Assembly: GCF_900240215.1 (NCBI RefSeq)
Contig: NZ_LT964679.1
Location: 806,187-848,247, forward strand
Source: Raoultibacter timonensis
Lineage (GTDB): Bacteria; Actinomycetota; Coriobacteriia; Coriobacteriales; Eggerthellaceae
Direction of reading: 5' to 3'
Length of the DNA stretch: 42,061 nt
Notes under the pieces: model-generated
The model's input: the letters and a program-made list of their open reading frames with translations, nothing else
What the model was told of the DNA's origin: nothing
The model's database searches: none
Made by a program: the position numbers and the translations under genes
Shown here: piece after piece, positions 15,612-22,537 of the stretch
Layout: each line of letters opens with the position of its first letter
Position numbering within the stretch: position 1 is the stretch's first letter

Positions 15612-16148
15612 ATGGCCCAATCGTACAACATCGTGCTCGCAGGATTCGGCGGCCAGGGCATCCTGTTCGCGGGAAAGATCATCGCGACGGCAGGCCTCAT
15701 CGACGATCGCGAGGTGTCGTGGCTCCCCTCATACGGCCCCGAGATGCGCGGCGGTACGGCGAATTGCAGCGTATGCCTCGCCGACGATCCCATCGGCAGC
15801 CCCCTTGTGGTGACCCCCGATACGCTCATTGTGATGAACCAGCCTTCGCTGGAGAAGTTCATCGACACCGTGGCCGACGGCGGCATTATCGTTGCCGATT
15901 CGACGCTTGTGCAGGACATTCCCGAACGCGAGGGCGTCAAGGTGTGCGCGATACCGGCAACCGAGATCGCCGAAAAGGCAGGCCTGAAGGGTCTTGCCAA
16001 CGTCGTGTGCGTGGGCAAGCTCTTCAAGGAGACGGGTTTCTGCAGCGAGGAAACGCTCGAGGCGGCCATCGAGAAGTGCGTGCCTGCATCGAAGAAGGGC
16101 ATGCTCGACAAGAACAAGCGCGCGATCGCGCTCGGAATGGAAGCATAA
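15612..16148 (+). CDS. 2-oxoacid:ferredoxin oxidoreductase, gamma subunit
   Basis: A 178-residue gamma subunit with the family's N terminus 'IVLAGFGGQGILFAGKIIA' and the 'SYGPEMRGGTANCSV' segment, which shape the CoA and inter-subunit region. It completes the four-subunit enzyme. The start ATG 15612 is two bases after the beta stop, with GAGGGGA just upstream. The next gene begins nine bases after its stop. Confidence 0.92.
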   Translation: MAQSYNIVLAGFGGQGILFAGKIIATAGLIDDREVSWLPSYGPEMRGGTANCSVCLADDPIGSPLVVTPDTLIVMNQPSLEKFIDTVADGGIIVADSTLVQDIPEREGVKVCAIPATEIAEKAGLKGLANVVCVGKLFKETGFCSEETLEAAIEKCVPASKKGMLDKNKRAIALGMEA

Positions 16149-16157
16149 GGAGGCCGC

Positions 16158-16709
16158 ATGGTCACGGAGTTTGCCGAAATCGGCTTGCGCATCAAAGGGT
16201 TGCGCGAAGCCTGCGACGTTACCCGCGAAGAAATGGCGCAGGAGCTGGGCGTGCCGCTCGACACCTACGTAAACTGGGAGGAAACCGGCGCCGATGTGCC
16301 GATTTCCGCCATCTACCACCTGGCCCATAAGTTCGGTGTCGAATTTACCGAGATACTCACCGGCACGGCGGCTAAGCTCAACAGCTACCACGTGGTGAGA
16401 AGCGGGGAAGGCCGCGAGGTCGATCGCTATCCCGGATACCACTTCGAGGATCTGGCTTGGCGCTACAGCGGAAAGATCATGCAGCCGTTGCTCGTCGTAC
16501 TCGACCCGAGCGACGAGGCGGCAAAGCTCGTTTGCCACTCAGGTCAGGAGTTCAACCTTGTGCTCGAAGGCTGCGTGGTGGTTACCTGGGGCGATAAGGA
16601 GTTCGAGCTGTGCCCTGGCGATAGCATCTACTTCAACCCCGAATACCCGCATGGGCAGCGATGCGGTGGAGACGTGCCCGCAAAATTCGTTACGATAATC
16701 GCAGAATAG
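16158..16709 (+). CDS. XRE-family regulator with C-terminal cupin domain, copy 2
   Basis: A 183-residue regulator. The helix-turn-helix is at about residues 9-60 ('IKGLREACDVTREEMAQELG'), and the C-terminal cupin covers about 105-180 ('HSGQEFNLVLEGCVVVTW', 'LCPGDSIYFNPEYPHGQRC'). It is a paralogue of the protein encoded at 10900-11484, and both sit next to an acyl-CoA synthetase. It lies inside the oxidoreductase operon, 9 bp after the gamma subunit gene and 9 bp before the synthetase, so it is co-transcribed with its likely targets. Start: ATG 16158 with AAGGAGG five bases upstream. Ligand unknown; an organic acid or acyl-CoA is inferred. Confidence 0.88.
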   Translation: MVTEFAEIGLRIKGLREACDVTREEMAQELGVPLDTYVNWEETGADVPISAIYHLAHKFGVEFTEILTGTAAKLNSYHVVRSGEGREVDRYPGYHFEDLAWRYSGKIMQPLLVVLDPSDEAAKLVCHSGQEFNLVLEGCVVVTWGDKEFELCPGDSIYFNPEYPHGQRCGGDVPAKFVTIIAE

Positions 16710-16718
16710 GATCGGCTC

Positions 16719-18392
16719 GTGAACTACATCTTAAACAAGTATTGCCCCCGCATCGACTTCGATTCGTACGAGGACTTCTTGGAGAACTTCAGGATCGATG
16801 TTCCCGCCGATTTCAACTTCGCCTACGACGTCGTCGACGAATGGGCGCGCGTCGAACCCGACAAGCGCGCACTTCTGTGGTGCGACGACAACGGCGAAGA
16901 GCGCGAATTCACGTTCACCGACATCTCGAAGCTCTCGAACAAAGCGGCGAATGCGTTTTGGAAGCTTGGCATCCGCAAAGGCGATGTCGTCATGGTCATC
17001 CTGCGCCGTCGCTGGGAGTACTGGATCACCGCCATGGCCCTGTGCAAGATCGGCGCGACGATCATCCCCGCATCGCTGCAACTGACGAAGAAGGACATCG
17101 AGTACCGTGCTGCGAGCGCGAACGTCAAGATGATGGTTTGCGTGAACGACGAGTACGTGTGCATGCAGGTCGAAGAGGCCCTTCCGAGCTCCCCGAGCAT
17201 ACAGGAGCGCATCGTGGTTGCCGGCGATCGCGACGGCTGGCGGCGCTTCACGACGCTCATCGAGGAGGAGTCCGACGAGTGGGAGCGCCCGTTAGGCGAT
17301 GCGGCCACGACGGCCAAGGACATCATGCTCATCTACTTCACGAGCGGCACGACCGGGCTCGCGAAGGCCGTCTCGCACAACTTCGCGCACCCGCTCGGCC
17401 ACATCATCACGGCGAAGTACTGGCAGCAGGTTCAGGAAGACAAGCTCCACATGAGCGTAACCGACAGCGGTTGGGCGAAATTCGGTTGGGGAAAGATCTA
17501 CGGGCAGTGGATAGCGGGAGCGTCCATCTTCGCCTACGACATGGACAAGTTCGTTCCGACTCATCTGCTTCAGAAGATCCAGGATTACAAGCTCACCACG
17601 TTCTGCGCGCCGCCGACGATGTATAGGTTCATGCTGCAGGAGGATGTGGCGTCCTACGACCTTTCGTCGGTCGAGAACTTCGCAACGGCGGGCGAGCCGC
17701 TCAACGCCGAGGTGACGCTCGCCTGGGAGCGTTTGACGGGCAAGAAGATCCGCGAGGGATTCGGCCAGTCCGAAGGCCCGGTGCTGCTTGCGACGTTTCC
17801 GTGGATCGATCCGCGGCCCGGCTCGATGGGCAAGCCCTCGCCGCTTCTGAACATCAGGCTGCTCGACGCGGAAGGCAACGAGGTCGACGACGGGGAAGAG
17901 GGCGCTATCTGCGTGACGAAGCTCAAGCAGGCGTATCCTCCCGGGCTGTTCGTCGGCTACTACAAGGACGAAGAGCGCACGCAAGAGGCGGTCGGCGGCG
18001 ACTTCTACAACCTGCACGACATGGCATGGCGCGACAGCGACGGGTATTACTACTTCGTGGGCCGCGATGACGACGTGATCAAGTGCAGCGGCTACCGCAT
18101 CGGGCCTTTCGAAGTGGAGAGCGCGCTCGTCGAGCACGACGCGGTCATCGAATGCGCGGTCACGGCAGCGCCCGACCCGATTCGCGGCAAGGTCGTGAAG
18201 GCCACCGTCGTACTCGCGAAGGGCTGGGAGCCGTCTGACGAGCTCGTCAAGGAGCTGCAGGATCATGTGAAGCATACGACGGCACCCTACAAGTACCCGC
18301 GTATCGTGGAGTTCGTCGACGAGCTGCCCAAGACCATCGGCGGCAAGATCAAACGCAAGCTCATTCGCCAGAACGACGGCATCCACGACTAA
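16719..18392 (+). CDS. AMP-forming acyl-CoA synthetase, copy 2
   Basis: A 557-residue adenylate-forming enzyme. The P-loop 'YFTSGTTGLAKAVSHN' (near 205-220) has Ala where most members have Pro before the Lys. 'IREGFGQSEG' is the A5 motif, 'YYFVGRDDDVIKCSGYRIGP' is the hinge, and 'PKTIGGKIKRK' carries the C-terminal catalytic Lys. It is closely related to the synthetase at 9042 but shorter by one insertion. It ends the 2-oxoacid oxidoreductase operon, so it may activate the acid counterpart of the same keto acid, or work in reverse to recover energy from the acyl-CoA; which is not shown. Start: GTG 16719 with AGGA nearby. A strong terminator follows. Confidence 0.9.
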   Translation: MNYILNKYCPRIDFDSYEDFLENFRIDVPADFNFAYDVVDEWARVEPDKRALLWCDDNGEEREFTFTDISKLSNKAANAFWKLGIRKGDVVMVILRRRWEYWITAMALCKIGATIIPASLQLTKKDIEYRAASANVKMMVCVNDEYVCMQVEEALPSSPSIQERIVVAGDRDGWRRFTTLIEEESDEWERPLGDAATTAKDIMLIYFTSGTTGLAKAVSHNFAHPLGHIITAKYWQQVQEDKLHMSVTDSGWAKFGWGKIYGQWIAGASIFAYDMDKFVPTHLLQKIQDYKLTTFCAPPTMYRFMLQEDVASYDLSSVENFATAGEPLNAEVTLAWERLTGKKIREGFGQSEGPVLLATFPWIDPRPGSMGKPSPLLNIRLLDAEGNEVDDGEEGAICVTKLKQAYPPGLFVGYYKDEERTQEAVGGDFYNLHDMAWRDSDGYYYFVGRDDDVIKCSGYRIGPFEVESALVEHDAVIECAVTAAPDPIRGKVVKATVVLAKGWEPSDELVKELQDHVKHTTAPYKYPRIVEFVDELPKTIGGKIKRKLIRQNDGIHD

Positions 18393-18426
18393 GGTGCTGT
18401 CGATTGCGGGAGCAAACGGGGGAAGT

Positions 18427-18463
18427 AAAAAACGGGCGAGCCAACGGTTCGCCCGTTTTTTTT
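18427..18463 (+). terminator. Intrinsic terminator of the 2-oxoacid oxidoreductase operon
   Basis: A 9-bp stem (18431-18439 with 18449-18457) is preceded by an A run and followed by Ts to 18463. This is a strong rho-independent terminator 35 bases after the synthetase stop. Confidence 0.92.
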
Positions 18464-18615
18464 CATGCGTGAGATTGGGGTTCGAAGTCAGTCGCGCCAG
18501 AGTGCCAAAATAAACGGCCCTATGCAGATCGCGCTACAAACGCGTGACGGTTTCGCAGGGGCGGGCGGCGTGTGCCTATGATGAAGAGGAGCTTACTACC
18601 GAAGGGAGATTAACC

Positions 18616-19467
18616 ATGAATGGCCCTCATGATACCTTTGTTTTGCGCAACGGATACGAGATACCCTGTTTGGGTTTCGGCACGTGGAAGATGCCCGAGG
18701 GGCAAGAAGCCATCGACGCCATCAACGTGGCGCTCGATGCGGGGTACCGCCATTTCGATACGGCGGCAGCCTACGGCAACGAAGAGAGCGTAGGGAAGGC
18801 CCTTAAGCAGTCGGGGATCGACCGCCGCGAACTTTTCGTCACCAGCAAGCTCTGGGCGAGCGATCGGGGCTACGAGAGCGCGCTTGCGGCGTTCGACGCG
18901 TCGCTGAAGAAGCTCGGCCTCGAGTACCTCGACCTCTACCTCATCCATTGGCCCGCAGCCAAAGGGCCCGACGAGGAATGGCAGAAGGAGAACGCCGATA
19001 CGTGGCGCGCTCTCGAGAAGCTCTACAGCGAAGGCTATGTGCGCGCCATCGGTGTGAGCAATTTCAAGGCGCACCATCTCGAGCCGCTTATGAAGGCGAG
19101 CGAGATCGACCCGATGGTGAACCAGATCGAAATGCACCCCGGGTTTCCCCAGCAGGAAACGCGGAAGTTCTGCGATTTGAGCGGCATCCTCGTGGAAGCG
19201 TGGTCGCCGCTCGGCCAGGGGCGCGTGCTCGACGACGACCGGCTCGTGCAGATAGCGGTCAGCTACGATTGCACGGTAGCCCAGCTTTGCATTCGCTGGT
19301 GTTTGCAGAACGGCGCGGTGCCCCTGCCCAAATCGATTACGCCCGAGCGCATTCGCGAGAACGCAGATGTGTTCAGGTTCGATATCAGCGCCGACGACAT
19401 GCGCAAGATCAGCGAACTCGAGCAGTTCGGCATGTCGGGCCTCGATCCCGACGAGGTTGATTTTTAA
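18616..19467 (+). CDS. Aldo/keto reductase (AKR, 2,5-diketo-gluconate reductase-like)
   Basis: A 283-residue NADPH-dependent aldo/keto reductase with a complete (beta/alpha)8 signature: 'GYRHFDTAAAYGNEESVGKA', 'YLDLYLIHWP' and 'LPKSITPERIRENADVFRF' (cofactor 2'-phosphate site). The catalytic tetrad is visible as D48, Y53, K78 and H111. It reduces aldehydes or ketones in the cytoplasm; the natural substrate is not predictable. Start: ATG 18616 with GAAGGGAG upstream. A TATGAT (18577-18582) is a possible -10 without a clear -35. The MerR-type dyad seen before the alcohol dehydrogenase is absent here. The gene stands alone and converges on the lipoprotein gene. Confidence 0.9.
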   Translation: MNGPHDTFVLRNGYEIPCLGFGTWKMPEGQEAIDAINVALDAGYRHFDTAAAYGNEESVGKALKQSGIDRRELFVTSKLWASDRGYESALAAFDASLKKLGLEYLDLYLIHWPAAKGPDEEWQKENADTWRALEKLYSEGYVRAIGVSNFKAHHLEPLMKASEIDPMVNQIEMHPGFPQQETRKFCDLSGILVEAWSPLGQGRVLDDDRLVQIAVSYDCTVAQLCIRWCLQNGAVPLPKSITPERIRENADVFRFDISADDMRKISELEQFGMSGLDPDEVDF

Positions 19468-19513
19468 GAGCGAGCTGCTCGCCAAAGTCGAACTGCATCT
19501 TGCGGCGGCAACC

Positions 19514-19546
19514 GCAATGGGCCCCCGATTATCGGGGGCCCATTGC
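19514..19546. terminator. Bidirectional hairpin between aldo/keto reductase and lipoprotein genes
   Basis: A perfect 15-bp stem (19514-19528 with 19532-19546) has the 3-nt loop TTA. An alternative hairpin, TTGCGG/CCGCAA (19500-19505 with 19512-19517), overlaps its 5' arm. There is no T run on either side, but position and stem strength fit a shared terminator for two convergent genes. Confidence 0.7.
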
Positions 19547-19565
19547 TTCCGGCGCTGCAAAGAGG

Positions 19566-20120
19566 TTATAGCGAAATCGGAAGTTTGACTTCGATCTTCT
19601 CCTTGAAATTGTCGAATGCGATGTAGTAGTCTCCGCTGCCCTCGTAGGGGATGTCGAGCGTCGCCTCGATGGTTGCACCAGGGCGCGCGTCGCCCGCGAA
19701 AGCGATATCGGCTTCCATAAAATAGCTCGATACGTCGTCGAGCTCGGTGCCGCTCGGGCCGAATGCTTTGTAGTAGAACATGTTGAGGCCCTTGGTCTCG
19801 TCCGAGTTGTTCGTGACGGAGATCGGTATCGCGGCAACCGTCGTTCCGTCGAGATCGCTGAACTGGTTCTCGAGCGTCGCAGCTTGAACGTCGGATCCGA
19901 ATGTGATGGTGAGTCCGTCGAACTCGAACGGAACGTCAAACGTTATTTCGGCAGGCGCTTCGGGTTCGGCGACGGGTTCGCTCTTCGGGGCGCTCGATCC
20001 CGAAGAGTTTGCATCGCCGTCAGCGGGTTCCTTGTCGCCCGAAGACGAACAGCCGGCAAGGGCCAATGCCGTAATGCATACAGCTGCGCACAAGGCGATC
20101 AGTTTCGATTTTGCTTTCAC
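19566..20120 (-). CDS. Secreted lipoprotein with Ig-like (DUF4352-type) domain
   Basis: A 184-residue exported lipoprotein. The signal segment ends in a lipobox L21-A-G-C24. A Ser/Gly/Asp/Glu/Pro-rich linker (about 25-57) leads to a beta-rich domain (60-184) with 'FDGLTITFGSDVQAATLENQ' and 'AAIPISVTNNSDETKGLNMF', the pattern of DUF4352-like immunoglobulin folds. It acts outside the membrane; function unknown. Start: GTG 20120 with GAGAGGA eight bases upstream. It is divergent from the helix-turn-helix/kinase genes across a 250-bp region holding two identical palindromes, so co-regulation with that module is likely. Confidence 0.78.
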   Translation of the reverse strand: MKAKSKLIALCAAVCITALALAGCSSSGDKEPADGDANSSGSSAPKSEPVAEPEAPAEITFDVPFEFDGLTITFGSDVQAATLENQFSDLDGTTVAAIPISVTNNSDETKGLNMFYYKAFGPSGTELDDVSSYFMEADIAFAGDARPGATIEATLDIPYEGSGDYYIAFDNFKEKIEVKLPISL

Positions 20121-20193
20121 GTGAGTTTCCTCTCTCTTGTTTGATCCGTTTGGGGATACGTGTCGATCATAGGGAAGCGGACGGTCTCATTCA

Positions 20194-20208
20194 TTAGCTG
20201 GCAGCTAA
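20194..20208. promoter_or_regulatory. Palindromic operator candidate, copy 1
   Basis: TTAGCTGGCAGCTAA is a 15-bp perfect palindrome around a central G, 73 bases upstream of the lipoprotein start codon. An identical core recurs 57 bp away (centre to centre). This is the form expected of a dimeric repressor site; the binding protein is unknown. Confidence 0.65.
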
Positions 20209-20248
20209 GAAAAGGCAAGCGGATTTTAGGCGTTTTAGGAGGTGAGGC

Positions 20249-20267
20249 CATTAGCTGGCAGCTAATG
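20249..20267. promoter_or_regulatory. Palindromic operator candidate, copy 2
   Basis: The same 15-bp core as copy 1, extended to a perfect 19-bp palindrome by CA...TG flanks. It sits 15 bp upstream of the candidate -35 (20283) of the helix-turn-helix/kinase genes. Confidence 0.7.
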
Positions 20268-20282
20268 AAAAGGGGTTAGGTT

Positions 20283-20313
20283 TTGTCTAGCATTGATAAA
20301 TCTGGGCGATACT
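20283..20313 (+). promoter_or_regulatory. Candidate promoter of the helix-turn-helix/kinase operon
   Basis: TTGTCT (20283-20288) and GATACT (20308-20313) have a 19-bp spacer (18 if CGATAC is taken as the -10). It is a partial match only, but it is well placed just downstream of palindrome copy 2. Confidence 0.35.
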
Positions 20314-20370
20314 CTTCCCTTGAACGAAGCACGGCGATCGGACTCGTACCCAGAGGTCCGAATCGCTACA

Positions 20371-20826
20371 ATGGAGCAACCGGTGATTCGCAAAAGAAAG
20401 CGACGTATGAAAGAACCTTTGACAGAAGAACTACTCCAAGAGCTGCTTGAGTCGTCCGATCCCCTCCGGTTCGCCGAGAAAAACAACATCGGCAAACGAA
20501 GCTTGCCCGAATACCTGCAGCAGCTTCTCGATGAGAAAGGGCTCGTGCGATCGGAGGTCGTGCGAAAGGCGAGCATCAACGAAACCTTTGGGTATCAGAT
20601 ATTCATGGGACAGAGAAACGCATCGCGAGACAAGATCCTCCAGCTTGCCTTCGCCATGGGCCTTACGCTCAAAGAGGCGAATCGCCTCCTGCAGGCGGCG
20701 GGGGCAAACGAGCTGTATTGTAAGAACAGGCGCGATGCGATCATCATCTTCTGCCTGGACAAGGGTTATTCGCTGCAAAAGACCGATGAGGAGCTTTACC
20801 GCTTCGGCGAAGAAACCATCTGCTAA
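20371..20826 (+). CDS. XRE-like helix-turn-helix protein paired with a Ser/Thr kinase
   Basis: A 151-residue cytoplasmic protein with a helix-turn-helix of the XRE class. 'EKGLVRSEVVRKASINETFGYQIFMGQRNASRDKILQLAFAM' type sequence in the middle is the DNA-binding core. It is followed by 'LTLKEANRLLQAAGANELY' and 'KNRRDAIIIFCLDKGYSLQ'. The N terminus is Lys/Arg rich. The start is uncertain: ATG 20371 lacks a close ribosome site, and ATG 20407 would begin 'MKEPLTEELLQELL', also plausible. The gene ends nine bases before the kinase gene. A phosphorylation target or adaptor role for the kinase is inferred from this tight pairing. Whether it binds the two upstream palindromes is unknown. Confidence 0.72.
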   Translation: MEQPVIRKRKRRMKEPLTEELLQELLESSDPLRFAEKNNIGKRSLPEYLQQLLDEKGLVRSEVVRKASINETFGYQIFMGQRNASRDKILQLAFAMGLTLKEANRLLQAAGANELYCKNRRDAIIIFCLDKGYSLQKTDEELYRFGEETIC

Positions 20827-20835
20827 CATACTCGC

Positions 20836-22149
20836 ATGACCTACGACGAGCTATCGGAACACCTGAATGCCCTGCAGCGCGATGATTGCTATCGTGTTGA
20901 TACCGTTATGAAAGAGGGTCCGTACGAGAGAACCGAAAAGGTTTACTTCGTCGGAGCCAACGGGTCGGAGCAGGGTCCGTATGTGAGAAAGATCATCAAG
21001 GCGGAAAGCGGCCTCGGCTCGGCATACGAATGCATATTTCAGGCTCAGAAGAACGGCCGGAGATTCTCGTACCTTCCCCGGGTGGCCGAGTGCTACTCGA
21101 CCGGATCGGACCGGGTCGTTGTCATGGAGTACGTGTACGGGGAAACGTTGCAGGATGTGGTATATCGGTGCGACCCCTCGGTTGCGCTGGCCGTCGACCT
21201 GTTTCCGAAGCTCTGCAAAGCGGTCGAAGAGCTTCATGCCGCGTTCAGCCCGCCCCTCATACATCGCGACCTGAAGCCTTCGAACGTCATGGTCTCACGC
21301 GACAGCTTGACGATCATCGACTTCGGGATCACGAGAACGTACAAAGATGGCGCCGATGCCGATACGAAGCATTTCGGAACGCGGGCGTACGCACCTCCCG
21401 AGCAGTTCGGCTTCGGGCAGACCGACGTGCGCAGCGACGTGTACGCGTTGGGGATGCTCTTGTACTTCTGCTTGACCGAGAAAACGCCCGATGCGAAAGC
21501 ACGTGCCCATGCGTTCGCCGCTCCGGCGGTGCCCGAGGTGCTGAGGATGATCATCCAGAAAGCCGTCGAGCTCGATCCCGTCGATCGGTACCAAACGGTT
21601 GCGGAGCTGCTCGCGGCGTTCGACCGCGCTACGGCTGAACCCGCCTACGTTCTGAGCGGCGCGCGATACCGAAACGAAGCGAGCGGCTCGGCGGGTGCGG
21701 GGCATTTTCCGAGCGCTCCGGCAGCGCCCCAGAGTCCGCCGATCGCGTTTCCGGGATCGGTTCGGTCTTCCATGCCTCCTGGTGCCGGCGGATCGCATCT
21801 ACGCCAAGCAGGCGGGCCTCTCTCCCGCATACCTGTGGGGTTGGGAATCGCTTGGGATATCGTGGTGCTGTTCGTACTGTGCATTTTTCTCGCAGCTACC
21901 GTCGGGCTGATCGCATCGCCTGATCCGACGGCGGTATACGCAGGGTATCCGCTGGCCAAGCGGATTGTTTTGTACGGTAGCCTGTTCGTTTTCTTCTTCG
22001 TTCCGCTCGCGTACTTCGTTTCCGATAGACGGCCTCTTAAGAAGATGGTTCCCGCTTTGGGAAAGCTTACGGTTCCCAAAGACGCCTTGATCCTTCTCGG
22101 CGGTTTTGCGCTTGCGGTTATCATCATCGTCGCCTGCACGGCTCTGTGA
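20836..22149 (+). CDS. Membrane-anchored eukaryotic-type Ser/Thr protein kinase
   Basis: A 437-residue kinase. The catalytic loop 'HRDLKPSN' (143-150) has D145 and N150, DFG is at 162-164, and 'GTRAYAPPEQFG' (181-192) is the activation/APE-like segment. 'RSDVYALGMLLYFCLT' follows. K52 or K55 is the likely ATP-contacting Lys. The usual glycine-rich loop is not recognisable, so the N-lobe is atypical. A Pro/Gly/Ser-rich linker (about 270-330) leads to three hydrophobic helices (about 338-360, 376-394 and 415-434), placing the kinase domain in the cytoplasm. No PASTA or other sensor domain is present. It is co-transcribed with the helix-turn-helix gene. No ribosome site is evident before ATG 20836, suggesting translational coupling. 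Confidence 0.87.
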   Translation: MTYDELSEHLNALQRDDCYRVDTVMKEGPYERTEKVYFVGANGSEQGPYVRKIIKAESGLGSAYECIFQAQKNGRRFSYLPRVAECYSTGSDRVVVMEYVYGETLQDVVYRCDPSVALAVDLFPKLCKAVEELHAAFSPPLIHRDLKPSNVMVSRDSLTIIDFGITRTYKDGADADTKHFGTRAYAPPEQFGFGQTDVRSDVYALGMLLYFCLTEKTPDAKARAHAFAAPAVPEVLRMIIQKAVELDPVDRYQTVAELLAAFDRATAEPAYVLSGARYRNEASGSAGAGHFPSAPAAPQSPPIAFPGSVRSSMPPGAGGSHLRQAGGPLSRIPVGLGIAWDIVVLFVLCIFLAATVGLIASPDPTAVYAGYPLAKRIVLYGSLFVFFFVPLAYFVSDRRPLKKMVPALGKLTVPKDALILLGGFALAVIIIVACTAL

Positions 22150-22237
22150 TCGGCTCTCGATTGTCGGGTTTTGCATTATTGTTGACGTGGGCAATAAGCC
22201 GTTGCATGGTTTGGGATTTGAAACCTATTTTTAAGGT

Positions 22238-22266
22238 TTGTGCAGACAGTTGCGTAATTTTATAGC
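22238..22266 (+). promoter_or_regulatory. Candidate promoter for the KamA-type gene leader
   Basis: TTGTGC (22238-22243), a 17-bp spacer and TATAGC (22261-22266) lie in a strikingly AT-rich stretch (about 22170-22340) within a GC-rich genome. The 388-bp gap between the kinase and the radical SAM gene consists of this AT-rich part followed by a GC-rich structured leader. Confidence 0.4.
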
Positions 22267-22358
22267 ATTTGCCTGGCGAAAAACCGCCAAATAACAGTAT
22301 TGTGTTACCATAGCTATTCGAAGTCTAGTTCATTTTTATCCGAGGAGCATAGAGCGAT

Positions 22359-22481
22359 ATGGCCCTCGGTCCGCAGGCGCCGCCCCGCGCGTGGATGGCT
22401 GTCGCATCGGGCGACAGCGGGGCAAACATCCGCAACCACATCGGTGGTACACCGCATAACGGTCTTGTGCGCACACATTGA
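22359..22481 (+). CDS. Possible 40-residue leader peptide
   Basis: A short open frame starts at ATG 22359, 11 bases after CGAGGAG, and encodes about 40 residues rich in Gly, Ala and Pro. It ends before the ribosome site of the radical SAM gene. It coincides with strong RNA hairpins, so the open frame may be accidental. No recognisable domain. Confidence 0.22.
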   Translation: MALGPQAPPRAWMAVASGDSGANIRNHIGGTPHNGLVRTH

Positions 22482-22511
22482 CGGGCGACCTGCCGTGCTG
22501 CTTCAAGCAGC
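22393..22511 (+). other. Structured 5' leader of the KamA-type gene
   Basis: Four stems follow one another. GGATG/CATCC (22393-22397 with 22427-22431) encloses a perfect 8-bp stem GCTGTCGC/GCGACAGC (22398-22405 with 22411-22418). CGGTG-GTA-CACCG is at 22442-22454, the palindrome GTGCGCAC at 22467-22474, and GCTGC-TTCAA-GCAGC at 22497-22511. The last ends 12 bases before the ribosome site AAAGGAG. This density suggests a cis-regulatory RNA; it does not match a riboswitch class that I recognise. Confidence 0.45.
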
Positions 22512-22537
22512 GCGAAGCGAGGCAAAGGAGATGCATT

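Noticed and set aside
18541..18615. MerR-type operator before the aldo/keto reductase
   Set aside because: No TTGACT with a 19-bp dyad spacer is present; only a TATGAT without a -35 is seen.
22441..22460. Resemblance of GGTGGTACACCGC to the T-box sequence GGTGGTACCGCG
   Set aside because: The stretch has two extra bases and is simply a perfect CGGTG-GTA-CACCG hairpin. No stem I with a specifier loop or antiterminator partner was found upstream or downstream.
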